DNA of 64,000 bases from Atopsyche davidsoni (GCA_022113835.1 JAILWY010000015.1:9214501-9278500); one strand, 5' to 3'; counted from the first letter of the stretch, positions 24,656 to 36,871 are shown. Program-made: numbers and translations. The notes: generated by a model not told the origin, from the letters alone.

Positions 24656-25889
24656 TATAATACAAATATCTAGTTGATTTTTTCAATGTTAATAATCTTA
24701 CTTACAAAAAAATCTTTAAAAACTGCATGTATTTTTATTTATGCATTGATTCTTGTCGATGCCAATAACGTTTACACCAAAGCACATTACTAAAGTTAAG
24801 TAAAAAAAAAACTATTTTCCCACTGGTGTACATAATTTTTTTTTAAATTCCCGGAAAATCACGCTATCTTGCATGAAAGAAACCGGTTTTTTTTTCATAG
24901 GTAAATTTTGCAAATTGCTCCGGTTTAAGTTCAGTACTTTTACCATTTAAATTACATATGGCATCTCTGTGTAACGCCGTGAAAATAACTCAAAGAACTC
25001 TGTCGAGTGGCAGCCGCAAAAAGGTATCCGAGTCAATTATTTTAAAATGTATCGCTTGCCACAAGGGTGGGTCGGGGACTTCAGGACACACCCCTCGCTG
25101 CACCAAACGACCCCGCCGAGGACCGCTCTAAGGGTTGAGAGATACTCTCCGAGAAAATCCTGCCCGGAGATATCAAATTATGGATTTAATAAACTTGAGT
25201 GATTTTTTGTGACGTTTTGAATTTTCGTAAAGACTTCGGATATTTTTGATATTTCATAAAATAAAAACTATTTTACTTGTTTTTATTCTGCTATCTTTTT
25301 ACCTTGTTTTACTCCAAAATGTTTTCATAAAAGAGATTCAGATTAACAATGATTGGGATATGATTACTTTTTTTGGTAATCGATCCACGGGTTAAACAAA
25401 TAACATAAACTCTACTTGTGTCTCGTGTGTTGATTTATTAAATATTTTTATTGAAATACTGTCATTGAATTTCTTAGTTCAATTTCTGAAGTCAAGCTTT
25501 GAAAAATAAAAAGCCACAATAAATGCAAATACTCAAATGGCTACAAAAACACGACCGTTTTAGCTTTTCGAGGGTCTTTTCAGACTACATCACTCTAGAA
25601 GCACTTGAAAAGTACCCACAAACAAAAATACAGTAATCTGCTAGCAATTTGGTTGTTTCAATTTGTTGTTTAAATACGGAGGATTTGAATTCAAGCACGG
25701 CTAACGTGGATAGTATGAATATATTTCCATAGAAATAATTGATAGGAATTCAATTAAAAATTAACACGGTTGACATATTTTTTTGGCGAGAGAAATAAAA
25801 ATAAATTTATTATTAGTTTCTCGGGTGATTACAATTCCAAAAAAAAAATGGCTTCACAAAACAGTATGATTTACGTGGCGTAGATCGTA
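24656..25889. other. Non-coding DNA; GC-rich block 25050-25160
   Basis: AT-rich apart from a GC-rich pocket (CCCCGCCGAGGACCGCTC). No gene or repeat was recognised. Confidence 0.4.
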
Positions 25890-26115
25890 TTTTCAAGTCG
25901 CTAGTGTGCCATAAATATGGAATTACGATACCCTCTCATTGATGGCGGTAACGAGCAGTCGCCCCATTGGCTGCCTTGAAAAAAGAACTGCCTTAAATAA
26001 CGTGACGTCACACACCCTCGGCGGCCATTAGGCTGGCAAGCGGAGCCCTCAGACCTGCGACTACTTCTCTCTCGGAGTTCACAACAAGCTCCTCTCCTCT
26101 TCATCACCATGTTTA
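25890..26115. promoter_or_regulatory. GC-balanced block with CRE and inverted CCAAT motifs
   Basis: Contains the near-palindrome CCATAAATATGG at 25909, an inverted CCAAT box (CCCATTGGCTGCC, about 25963) and a CRE TGACGTCA (about 26002). A pyrimidine-rich stretch leads to an ATG near 26109. The arrangement would suit a promoter or enhancer. There is no TATA box at a suitable spacing and no recognisable exon downstream, so this is inference only. Confidence 0.3.
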
Positions 26116-26357
26116 TTTATTTAAAAATATATATATTCACTAGCAATAAATCCAAAAACCAAATGGTGGTTGGCCAATCATATCTTTTTTGAGGTGTTAT
26201 ATTTGGCTAAACTATAAATACATCTCAAATAAGACAGTTCTACTGGCGTTGCGATTTTCGATTATGTCACAGCGTGCATGCAACATCAGCTCCCTAAGCA
26301 AGCTACAAATACTTTTTTTTAATCAAAAAATTTAATTTTTAACATAATTTTATTCTT
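26116..26357. other. AT-rich non-coding DNA
   Basis: No feature recognised. Confidence 0.4.
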
Positions 26358-26565
26358 GTTGAGGGACAAGGCATTTGTTTGGTGAAGATCAATTTTTTAT
26401 TAATGATCTGACAACCAAAAGACATGGTCATCATCAGATGCAGAACAAAACTTTTTTGAACAAGTTTTGTTCTGCACTCGATGATGACCAAGTCGTTTGG
26501 TTGAAACTAGTCTTGCATAAATGTTAAAATAAACTCAACGTGAAGAAATCATAAAAAGTTATTTC
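26358..26565 (+). repeat. P2 hammerhead-type repeat, head-to-head copy
   Basis: Left half (minus orientation) and right half (plus) meet at about 26460. GCAGAACAAAAC faces GTTTTGTTCTGC around a short centre, so the transcript would fold into a long hairpin. The right half carries GATGATGACCAAG, a TTGGTTGAAAC side and CTAGTC (26507-26512), matching a hammerhead-like core. The CUGAUGA box is altered here to TCGATGA. The left half has CATCATCAGATGC (CTGATGATG on the complement), but its GAAA side has decayed. Confidence 0.78.
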
Positions 26566-27888
26566 AAATACATAATTTATTTTACACACATCAACACAAC
26601 CGAGAATCAAACGGTGAGTAACAAATTGAGTCATCTTATTTTAGGTGTATATGTGAATGTACATGTGCGTGTCATTGGGGTGAGTATTAATATAAAATAT
26701 TGCAAAATCAGTTAATTTTTTTTTTTAATATTTTCTATAAAAGGTTGGCGATCCCATCTTCAAAGACAAGCGATAATAGGCTCTCTCCGCGGTTGATTCA
26801 AAAAGCTGAAATCCCATCCAATCTCGTCTCCACGACGCCCAGCTCTGCTGCAACCAGACCCGCTCCGGCTGGAGATGTAACCGATCCTTAGTTTATTGCA
26901 TTCACTCATCGTATTCCTATATTTTCTTTACGATATATTTTCATATTCAACTTTTTAATAAAAATATTATAACCTAACCTATCCCAACAATTCCTTAATT
27001 TATTGCATTCACCTATCTTATTTATATATTCAACTTTCGATCATATCATATATATACTTACCAATAGTCACATTTATTTAATATCTAAGCTTACAGGCAA
27101 CATGTGTAAGTAATGTATTTTTATCCGTTACGGATAGACTTGTTCAAATTGGGTGTTTTTTAAATAAAATAGTTGTACATTTTTTTAAAAAGGTTATATA
27201 TTATTTTAGTTTGTGCATAACGCTCATCACAGAGCTTCTCTCAAGAGCTGCATTAAAAATGCGATGCAAGTAACCACCATGTGACTGCAAAGGTTTCACG
27301 TGCAAAAAATCCTTAGGCTATAACGAGCTCCCCGCCGCACGCAGCGTCACTGTCCTTTGACGGGGAACGGAAAATCCTTAATTGTAAAATGTCAGTTTGT
27401 TTTTTTTTTTACGTGCCGCCTTTGGGTGGAAATTTTAAATTATGATCAGTGGCCTGAAAACCCTGTCGCCCCGCACCCTCAAGCCGGCCAGCCTCAAGGG
27501 CGGGTTTTTATTTTCGCAATCAGTTGCAGCTCTAACAATAATTAAAACTCTCAAATAGTACATATTTTGTATCTTTTATCATTGAAATCCCAGAAAATTA
27601 ATTATTTATTTTTAAAGAAGTAATCTATTTATATAAAACACAAACTCAAAAACCAAACCAAGAACCATCCAACCGATGTGCCCCAAATCGGTTTCATTTG
27701 AAAGCCAATAATACTAAAGTCATTTTAGACCACTTAAATTAAACAATTAATAATCAAATTCGGTTTATTTAATTAAATAGATTTTCGTCATTTCCCATAC
27801 AAAAGTTTCAACATTTTGCTGTAGCGAATACTTTTCAAAAAAGGAAGAGTAAAATTTTCGCGTATATACAGGCTGCCAACAAAAAAAC
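26566..27888. other. Non-coding DNA
   Basis: AT-rich, with GC-balanced pockets at 26760-26890, 27330-27370 and 27440-27530. No exon, RNA gene or repeat could be supported. Confidence 0.4.
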
Positions 27889-28420
27889 ACTGATCTTGAT
27901 GTTAGTTGTGATTAGTATGACGTTGCCGTTGTATAACGCAGGCTGCCACAACAACAACAAAAAAACAACACAGAACTGTCATTCATTTGCGACCAGATCT
28001 TTTCATCACATTTACGTACAATCCTGCTTGGTCGGAAATCAAAGATTTGCTATTGCCTGGTCAGTCATCGCATCACAGACATGATCTGACAGCTAGAGTT
28101 TTTAAACACAAACTCATGGATCTCACGATAAAAAATTATATATACGGCGAAGTGCAATGCTAGGTGTATTTGATTGAATGGCAAAAACGTGGTTTACCGC
28201 ACGCTCATAGTCAGATTTGGCTGAAAGAAAAATTGTTCCAACACAAATCGATAGTGTTATATCTGCTGAACTGCCGAATCTACATGAAGATCCGATACTT
28301 TTTGACGTTGTTTGTAAGTGAAATCCATTAAGTACACATGCAAATATGTTAACAAAGGCATTGACAAGGCAGTATTCGAGCCTTAAAATCGAAACGATGA
28401 AAATCACTCAATTTCAGATG
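27889..28420 (+). pseudogene. Helitron Rep (HUH) domain remnant
   Basis: From 27990 the frame reads RPDLFITFTYNPAWSEIKDL, LLPGQSSHHRHDLTARVFKH and NYIYGEVQC. After a TAG stop (28161-28163) it continues IEWQKRGLPHAHSQIWL. These blocks, in this order, mark the rolling-circle Rep domain of Helitrons. PHAH holds the two metal-binding His of the HUH motif (cat 28206-28208 and cac 28200-28202). A one-base frameshift lies in the A-run at 28228-28232, another stop is at 28319, and homology fades after about 28345. The catalytic Tyr region and the helicase are absent. No Helitron ends (5' TC, 3' hairpin-CTRR) were identified. Confidence 0.88.
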
Positions 28421-28499
28421 GGTCAGAACGGTGAGAAGTCGTTATGTTTACACACCTTCCGAAAAAACTCACTATATTGTTTATCCGCTAGCATTAAGA

Positions 28500-28700
28500 T
28501 AAAAAAGTTAATAAATAAACAAAATTCCCTTTTTTTTTTTTTTTTTTTAATAAATCCACTTTTTTATCGGTTAGCACACGTTACGCTGAATAAACCCTCA
28601 AACTTTATTTCCACTACACCGGTGGGATTTGAACCTACATCTCTACAACTATCACAGACAGGTGATTTAAGCAGTTAGGCTACGCCACTGTTATAGTGAA
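28500..28700 (-). repeat. tRNA-derived SINE-like sequence
   Basis: On the minus strand, 28600-28690 carries an A-box-like GTAGCCTAACTGC and a B box GTAGGTTCAAATCCCACC, about 75 bases in all. The body continues down to a T-run at 28530-28548 (an A-tail on the minus strand). This is the layout of a tRNA-headed SINE with an A-rich tail. The tRNA of origin cannot be assigned. Confidence 0.6.
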
Positions 28701-31159
28701 TTACTATGGTACCGTGATTTAACTAAAAAGAGCACCTGCCTGCAATAGCTGTGGAGAAAACGTTTTACTTTTCAGAATTGTTTTAATTTGTAGAAACTAG
28801 TCTAGAACCATGGCTGAAACATTGGAATACATGAACATGAACCTAGTACAAAACCTAGTAACCTAGTAACAAAAATGTATACTATTATTATTACTGATTT
28901 CGTTAAAAAGGTATTATACAATTTTCAGGAAGTCAGGAACTAATCTTAAAGGATCATTAAAATTTGAACTTCATCCAAGTCAAGTGCGGGGCTGGGCAGA
29001 GGAAACGTGCGCAAGGCCTGAGGCGTCTACTCGCGCAGCCTCCGAGGAGAGCCTGCAGGAAGGTATCATTAAATAATTAATTAGGCAGTATTTTTCAGAG
29101 CGACACCTGCGAGCGCCATTCTTTACCTGCGCAGGCGTGGGCGCCTGGAACACTCAGCGGCTCCCAAACCTCGCCTTATTTTTACAAGGAAATTGGTTAA
29201 CTTCCCTATGAGTTAATGTGTTCAAAATTATTTTTATTTTTGAAATCGTTGTATATGTGTATTGTGTTGAATTATATTTTAAATCTTCTGATTTTTTGAT
29301 CCATGTACTGTTGTCATTTTCATATTCAATATAACGCAAAAATTATTTAACGGTACGTAAAAAGTGGATCAGTAAAAAAATACCCGTGTGAAGGAAATGA
29401 AAATATGTTTTTTATGCGGTTTCCTTTCAGAAGGATAATTTTTATTATATTTCGTATAATTGACTCAATTGTGTAGTATTTAAGGAAATAAAGTCACTTT
29501 TCAGTTCCAAGTACCCAGCATTGCAGAACCACTGGCGTGCGCGGATATAGCGTCAACTTTGTTCGGTTAACGGAGATTTCAGTGATAATTAAATACGGAC
29601 AATGAATCGCCTGGTCAGATTTTTATTGGTGCCTTTTTTACCAAATAAGTAGTACCTGTTTTTATTTAAAAGTGCTTATATTTAGTGATGGGAATGTCGA
29701 ATAGTTTAATCTATTTAATCTGAGTAAATTATAAAAAACAATCGCGTAATCGAATTACATTTATTTTAATTTTATTTTTATTACTTTCACTTTCTTAAAT
29801 ATTGACTGTAGAACGGAAAATGAATTCATAGGTTTTGGCAATCGTTGTGTCTAGATATTCATGGGATCTCTGAAGGTTCTTGATGGTTCCAGTACCGGTT
29901 CGAAAAAGTCAGACAATATCATCTTATTTTTAAGGTGGTTTCAGCGTGTTTTTGATTTATTATTGATAAACTCAAGTGGGAGTCACGAAATTTAAAAAGA
30001 CAACCAATAATAGAAGCTCTAAAGTCAGTACCTCCTACTTAATTAGTATCCATATATACAGCGTGAGTGCATACAGGGTGTTCCACTTCTTGGGAAAATT
30101 CCCATCATTATTGTTGAGAACAATGCTTCGTTATGCGAGTTTAATGTGCGTGGGTGTGAACCGGCGACTCGAAATCAGCCAATAGCAAAATAGTAGGTAT
30201 AAATGAATAAAAATGTTGTAGTTTTAAGCTGCTTACACACATTGCATTTGAAACTGACAACCGATCAACAAAACGCAACGATTTTACCGTGGTATTATGT
30301 ATATATTGATTGAGATTAAATGACAAGCTTGTGAAAGAAGCAATAATAGTCAAAGGATATATGTGAGTGCTTTCACCTTTCAAGGGTTTTTTTGGACTCA
30401 CAATGACTACTGAATGGCGAGAGCGCTCACAAATAAATATTGTAGTTTTTTCCCTGGCTATAAGTATTTTTGTATATTTGTATTTTTAAAATATGAAGTA
30501 TATTAAAAAAGTTTGCAGTGGAAACATGGAAAATCATTGAAATATAAGATAAGGTACTTTTTGAAATGGCCTCAATGAAATGAAATGACAAAAAAATATC
30601 GATTTGTGACTGAAAAGCGACATTTACATAAAAATAATACTTGAAACTTTATAAAAAAAATATTATTAAAAAAACAACAAATAATTATACTTCTAAAATT
30701 GCATTTTTATAAAAATTTGAAATACTTGAAAGCACTGTAAGATTTATTTATTATAATTTTTTCCTTTTAATTACACCACAGCTTTGTTTGTATTGTAATT
30801 AAAAAAAACCTTTATTCAATATAACTTATGAAAAGATTTCTTTTTTTCGTTTCATAGCTAATACATTATTAAATGGCAAATGAACAATGTGTTATAGCGA
30901 TTGATGCAGTAAGTAGTTAAAAACATCAAATATCTGTGGTTAGAATTAAACTATAAAATATAATTTTTGATACGAATATCATATTATATTATATATATGT
31001 ATACAAACGGGTATAAATTTCAGGTATCACTTATGAACTACGAGACAATTAACCAGGCAGTCAGAAATATCAGAGGTGAGAATCGTGCTAGAGTTTTCCA
31101 TACAAATGCAGCGCAGCATTAAATTAGAATTAACCAATTACACTAGCCTAATTTCAGAA
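28701..31159. other. Non-coding DNA; GC-rich block 28980-29170
   Basis: Bases 28985-29165 are GC-rich (GCGAGCGCCATTC and neighbours) with no exon. A solitary CACTGGCGTGCG miniature-element end lies near 29532. Otherwise AT-rich. Confidence 0.4.
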
Positions 31160-31550
31160 GCTACTTGATCGTGCATTTGACGACAGTGGACCATAAATTG
31201 CGGCGGGTTTCCTTAATTACCCGAAGTCAGCTGCTATTGGCTGCAATGGCCGGGCCAGGGGGACCGTTCTCGGTGACAATGGAGTGTAAACCAGGATACC
31301 GTGACGTTGGCAGAATGATAATTAACCGTGAGTGCGGAACGCAGTTCGGCGTCCATTGGCCGTGGCTGCATGCCTGCCAACTCCCATTTCCGGTTGTTGT
31401 GAATAAATAGGCATTGTTTTGCATGGTAATTGTGTGAAGACTGGAGGATTTGTGTGCGATGGAGGGATGCTCGCTGTCATTGGGTGATTCGGGTGATCCA
31501 GGTGACTCCCGCTCAAGAGGGTCGGAAGGTTGCGTTGCTATGTATGGTTA
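31160..31550. promoter_or_regulatory. Long GC-balanced island of unknown role
   Basis: Almost 400 bp of balanced composition. It contains two inverted CCAAT motifs (ATTGGCTGCAATGG near 31237 and CCATTGGCCGTGG near 31352) and short open frames on both strands. The strand symmetry of the open frames argues against coding. A conserved regulatory element is a possibility resting on composition alone. Confidence 0.25.
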
Positions 31551-32480
31551 TTTTTTTTTTTACAAAACGAATGTACGAACTGCCTACTTAAGCTAGAAAA
31601 TGAATTTACATTCAGAATTGTTGCTAGCACGATTATAAATCAATTAGATTCGTCAGCAGCAAAAATGACTTATCATCAACAAAAAGGTTCAGTTTTGGTT
31701 TAAGCATTATTTAAAAAGGGTTTTTTTAAATTTTTGATTCACCAAAATAATAAACTACTTTTTTTACTCTTAAGAGCAGTTCGAAGTCGCCGAAACCGAA
31801 TTGGCCGATGTAGGGTTAAGCTACGCATTTTATTGTTTTTTGAACAAAATAAAACACATATTTACTAAACACTTTTACAGAGCAATACTTTAAAACCTAT
31901 TTTTTTCTACAAAACAGAATAAAAATACGCCATTATCAAAAAAATTCTGATTGTGAGAGTTGCACTGAGAGCTCTTTCCACCGTCTAGTTGCTGTTTGGA
32001 TTAAATCTAAGATTATTGGTGTTCATTGGCAACAAAGAAAAAAGAGAAATCCGTAAAAATGTATAAAGCTTTTTATAACAATAAATTAATCGCGTGGCTG
32101 AACAAACCATTTTTAAATTACACTGGAATTTATATAATTTTTTGATGGCTTATAAATAGTGGAATAGTTTAATTATTATAAAACACCAGAATACCACAAA
32201 ATATTGATATACCTTCTTATCAGACCTATATATTAATTAATTTAATGAAAATAGGATCAAAAATTTCTTCTATAGAATTAATAACACAACTGACAACACA
32301 TACACAATGTGAGGACGCTATTAAATAAGTATGAATGTATTTCAAATACTTTCATGAGAAGAGATTTATTATTTATTGAATATCTTCAATAAAATATCTT
32401 CACATTATGTTTTGATGTATCTAGGTTACATTTTGTGAATCTAGTTTATAACTTTAAAAGGTAATATTCAAATATCGACA
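31551..32480. other. AT-rich non-coding DNA
   Basis: Nothing recognised. Confidence 0.4.
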
Positions 32481-32572
32481 GGTTTCAGCTTCTATGGAAG
32501 TATCTTTGCACGCCATATACAATCTGCCGTACTGGAGACGTGTTCTCCCATACCTGCATGGTGCCGTGTCCA
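32481..32572 (+). other. Weak exon candidate
   Basis: Bounded by an acceptor-like ATCGACAG|G and a donor-like CCATG|GTGAGTAA. The open frame encodes MEVSLHAIYNLPYWRRVL and continues a little. GC content rises just here. A second donor-like AAG|GTGAGATTG follows near 32686. No protein family is recognised and no partner exon is visible, so this could be chance. Confidence 0.2.
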
Positions 32573-33343
32573 TGGTGAGTAATGTATCAAAGTTCAAATG
32601 TGGCCGATGTGCTGCTCATCCCGAAGCAGCATCAGAACACCTGCACTCCTGGCGAGCGGACTCCTGGACGTGGTGGGAATCCGAAGGTGAGATTGTTCAT
32701 TGTTAAGGAAGATTGCTTGCTGGAACATGTTTGCTTTATTCACAGTATCTAAATGTTTTCAACGATTGACAAGAAAATAGATGAATATCTGGGATCTTCT
32801 CAATTGATGTGATAAATATACAGTTTCATAAATTTTACATTTGCGTAAAAATAAGTTATGGGAAACGTATAATCATGAGACAAACTGATTCAATTTTTTC
32901 ATATATATTTTTAGGTTGGGCTAGCTTTTTAAATGTAGCATTTATAACAAAGAAATTATAATGTATGAATAATTAATATTTGTTTTACGAATACTGAGTA
33001 TTGCAAATCGATTCATCGAAATACAAAACTACGCACTTTTTTTATTTTTACAAATCATACTTACTCAATTACAACTTATATAATAATTTTAACAACAACA
33101 AAAAACATATGATACATTAATGTCTTGATCTAAGCGTCCGAAATTTCAAAAGGCTAATATTTATCGCCTAGGATCGATATAGATCTTCGTAGATCTCTCT
33201 CGGCTGACACGTTCCGAGTGCGCGCGCATCGCGGACGAGCCTCTAGTAAATTACACGGACTGCAAAGGCGTACGTGAGGGATGGTTCTGTTCCTAAATTA
33301 AGCTTCACGGTATGTGTAAGCCAAGCGCCTGTAACATTTATAT
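32573..33343. other. Non-coding DNA
   Basis: AT-rich with a CpG-rich pocket at 33195-33250 (GAGTGCGCGCGCATCGCGG). No gene was recognised. Confidence 0.4.
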
Positions 33344-33603
33344 CCAGTGGCGTGCGGTAATGGTGCATTGCACATATATAAATAAAAAATAATCCTACTT
33401 TTGTTTATAAATTTAATGATTAACTGTTTCGGCAGTACTGTAACTACAGTATTTTTTAAAATAAATATTTCATCATTTTTCGTTTACATGTAGTTGGATT
33501 TTATTTCGAGCTCTACTGAATACTCAAATTTAAATTGCCACTCTGAAAATTCCATAAATGTAACCAGTTATATAATATACGTATATACTCAGCACGCCAC
33601 TGG
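33344..33603. mobile_element. Miniature inverted-repeat element (CCAGTGGCGTGC family)
   Basis: Begins CCAGTGGCGTGCGGTAATGG and ends CAGCACGCCACTGG, short inverted ends around a 260-bp AT-rich body without coding. A second copy is at 58902-59096, and single ends occur near 2813, 21132, 29532, 51150 and 57863. The superfamily is not assigned, because no clear target duplication was found. Confidence 0.75.
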
Positions 33604-34105
33604 TTTTTTTGTATCGTATGTGTGAGATCGTTCTTAATTTTATTGGCTAGTAAGAAGAGATCAATGACGTAATCGCGTGTGTTTTGTACAAGCCGAGTAA
33701 CGGACTTCTGACTTCGTATTGATAAGGTCTCTTCAGGTAATACCTACCTATTATACGGTGTAATTGTTCTTAGAGATAATAACCCAATTATTGTTAACAG
33801 TTATTGAGATGTAATTTTCTCGGGGCAAAGTGTTAACGAACACACTTAACTAGCAATGTTTCAAGTTTTTATCGGCAAATTGAGAGCTTAGCTGCCACGG
33901 GTGTGATTGAAATCTAGACATTTTTAAAATTTAGAGATGACTCTCTAAAATATACACACCGTTGGTAGTACCGCGTCGCTTCTCTTAAAAGTCACATACA
34001 GTTTAAAATAAGCAAAAATAAATATGCAGAGACTTGAATCCTCTACTCTGGTGCCACGGCGTAGTATTTTCTATTTTTAATCAAGACCCTTGCATGTCAT
34101 TAGTC
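33604..34105. other. AT-rich non-coding DNA
   Basis: Nothing recognised. Confidence 0.4.
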
Positions 34106-34435
34106 GAGGGTGTTCCCCTCAGAGCGCCAGGCTTCGGATTATTTTCAGGGACACATTATTAAGTGCGAGCGGATTTTTGCAGCCCCGCGACTAATTCCTT
34201 GTAACCTCTGCTCAGAGTCGCCTCGGCTGCAACTCGCATATACAGCGCGGCTCGCAACTCGTGTCCCTCGCCGGGACTCGAATCGGGTGCCATCGTGTAT
34301 GCAATATTTAGGTAACGACGAGAAAATTGTCGATTCTCTTATTTACACCGCTAATGGGATTCGAAACCATAGTTACACTTATATCGCATCTCGGATTTCA
34401 AGCTGATTGGGCTACGGTGCTATACAGTAACATAA
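34106..34435 (-). repeat. GC-balanced block ending in a tRNA-like SINE head
   Basis: On the minus strand, 34345-34425 has an A-box-like GTAGCCCAATCAGC and a B box TGGTTTCGAATCCC, resembling the head at 28600-28690. Next to it, 34262-34295 has a second B-box-like CCCGATTCGAGTCCC on the minus strand. Bases 34110-34260 are GC-balanced and unassigned. It may be a composite of two SINE heads. Confidence 0.45.
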
Positions 34436-36208
34436 ATAATACCTTGTAAAAGGCGGATTTATCAAAAATATTTAACTGGAAATTTTGATTATTTTTAACA
34501 AATTTTGCGAATTTATTGACTTTATGGTGGATAGGTTGAAATGTTTGGTCAAGCTAATAAATTTTGAGTTTACTTACACACTAAATATCCTCATTACAAA
34601 TTATCAATAATTTGATACAGCAATTACTAAATTACACAAGTCAATTAACATATAACCACGTTTGCCGCCTCCAAAAACAGGATATGAGCTCTTAATTGCG
34701 AAGTTGAAATAAAAAAAATAATTGATAATTATAAGAATATTTATTTATTTTTTATTTATAGCACATACATGTTTATTATATCTACAATACGCTTAGAGAC
34801 AATCAATTAACTAAAAAATAAACTGCGTATTTTATGAAAATATATATTCTGCGGTTATCACCAGGGGTTTTGATCTTTCAGATATTCCTTGAAGATGGCC
34901 CCAGTACCAGGACCTAAACGTTGTAGCCTTGGAGAAAAATTGTGGCATAGAACCGGGTGTTGCAGTGTGAGTTTGAAGCACCCTGTAGGCCAGCGCCTCG
35001 CGAGTACAGATAGTTAACGCGGCTTCTCGTGAGCTCGGCATTACCCGTTTCGTAAATTAAATATTACTATGGGATGCAGTGGATTTATTGCCATCTATAA
35101 TGGTCGTTCGGGACCGGACTATGAGTTATTGTCTGGACGTGCCGGCCGCGGAGCCCGGGTCCCTGCACGGTTAACAAATATCATACAATCCGGGCTCGAA
35201 CTCACTTATTGTTGTTTATTAACGCGCCTACTGCATTTTATTTTCTACTGTTTCAAATGCATTCTTTCGTTCCCCGCTTCGGGTGCTTATTTTTTATTTC
35301 AACGAACGAACCGATAATGAAACTAATAAACCATATTTAAAAATCTAAACAAGTGTATGAATATTTATATATATCTTTCTGTATTAATTGTACTTTGCTC
35401 TAAATAAGGCTTACAACATTTTTTTTTATATTTGTGCATTCGCTTTTTGAGGGATGATAACTACCTTTTTGGATAGGTTTTTTCCCCCTCGCCATCTACT
35501 TTACTAGTACTATAAATATTAGTTTTTTTTTATAAATTTAGTAAAAAATGTAAACTGTAAAGTACAGTGCCCAGAATGTCATGTTATACATGCAACCTCA
35601 AAGTCGCTTCTACGATAGATAATTTTTAGAAACATCTGATTTTCATGACTACTGTTCAGTTCTGAAAATTCATTCTTAGTGCAAAATCACCGCACCAGTC
35701 ACTTTTTCAAACCTAACTGAGTTATATCGGTGGTTAAAAAAAACAACAGTCCGGTGCATCGCGTGTTAGTCGACAGGTGCGCAGATCTCCCGGCCGCGTC
35801 GGATCTTCTCTTGGCCGCTCTGATAACGCATTCTGCGACCGCAGTCGGGTCGACCTAAAAATAATAATAATAATAACAAACTCGTATAGCCAAATGGCTA
35901 GGAGGCTACAAACATGCTTTGTGTGTATTCGTTTTTCGAAGGCTTCTACAAGAGCACTTGTCAGTCGAAAGTGCTCACATTCATCAAAGTTCGAATTTTG
36001 CTACTTGTGTTTATTGCTACAAATCGAAGCAAGATTTTTACACATTGGTGTATTTGATTACAATGTCACGATATGAAAAAAAATATATCCATAACTTTGA
36101 TTTACATAATTTATTGCTTTATCTTTAACCAAGCGGTTAAAAGTTTGCGATCGCTTGAATCTGTGAATGAAGCAAAAGCGCAAAAAATAATATTGATTAA
36201 TATTTTAG
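34436..36208. other. Non-coding DNA; GC-rich blocks 34990-35180 and 35755-35860
   Basis: The GC-rich blocks (for example GGACGTGCCGGCCGCGGAGC) have no exon signature. The rest is AT-rich. No repeat partners within the window were recognised. Confidence 0.4.
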
Positions 36209-36348
36209 AGTAAAATACTTGAGTGATTTTCCACATGTTCGTTTTTATTTGTGACCGGTTTCGCCAACCTTTCACGTTGGCATTATCAAACAGAGTGAGA
36301 TTTTATATCCCACAATAAAAACAAACATGTGGAAAATCACTCAAGTAT
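36209..36348 (-). repeat. P1 (Penelope-like) fold-back copy
   Basis: The minus-strand half carries GTTGGCGAAACCGGTCAC and the CATGTGGAAAATCACTCAAG landmark. Immediately after the centre (36308) the same flank appears in the opposite orientation, but the second hammerhead-like core is lost. The result is an asymmetric palindrome. Confidence 0.85.
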
Positions 36349-36395
36349 TCTTGTTGAGGGACAAGGCATTTGATTGGTGAAGATCCATTATTTAT
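36349..36395 (-). repeat. P2 fragment
   Basis: TTGTTGAGGGACAAGGCATT and GGTGAAGATCCATTATTTAT match 26358-26400 and the complement of 5885-5930. It is wedged between two P1 units. Confidence 0.8.
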
Positions 36396-36410
36396 ACCAT
36401 CCACTTTTTA

Positions 36411-36812
36411 TCATCACTCAAGTATTTTACTCAAAAATATTAAAATGGAATTCCACCAAGTACTCTCTGTCAAAAATATTGAATTTCATAATATTTATTC
36501 TAAAAACTCATGGCATAAATTTGAACAAGTCTTAGGCTCCCTCTAACAATTGTTTACCTAATTGCTTATTATCATATAAAATCTCACTCTGTTTGATAAT
36601 GCCAACGTGAAAGGTTGGCGAAACCGGTCACAAATAAAAACGAATATGTGGAAAATCACTCAAGTATTTTACTCAAAAATATTAAAATGGAATACCACCA
36701 AATACTCTCTGTCAAAAATATTGAATTTCATAATATTTATTCTATAAACCTATGGCATAAATTTGAACAACTCTTAGAATGTATGGCTAAAAATTATAAT
36801 TAGTATTTTTGA
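36411..36812 (+). repeat. P1 tandem units with conserved short frame
   Basis: ATCACTCAAGTATTTTACTC recurs at 36413 and 36655, a 242-bp period. The first unit holds a short frame at 36445-36546 (MEFHQVLSVKNIEFHNIYS). It then carries the hammerhead-like core: stem GCCAAC 36601-36606, loop, GTTGGC 36614-36619, GAAA 36620-36623, CCGG 36624-36627, UC 36628-36629. The second unit repeats the frame at 36687 (MEYHQILSVKNIEFHNIYS) and stops before a second core. The frame changes mostly by substitution, so it may be or have been translated. Tandem terminal repeats with hammerhead motifs are known in Penelope-like elements. The box upstream of stem II reads TTGATAA, lacking the G8 of CUGAUGA. Confidence 0.82.
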
Positions 36813-36871
36813 AACACAAGAGTACTATTAAATAATGAGATAGTAAATATACCTTGATGTTTTCATACTTT

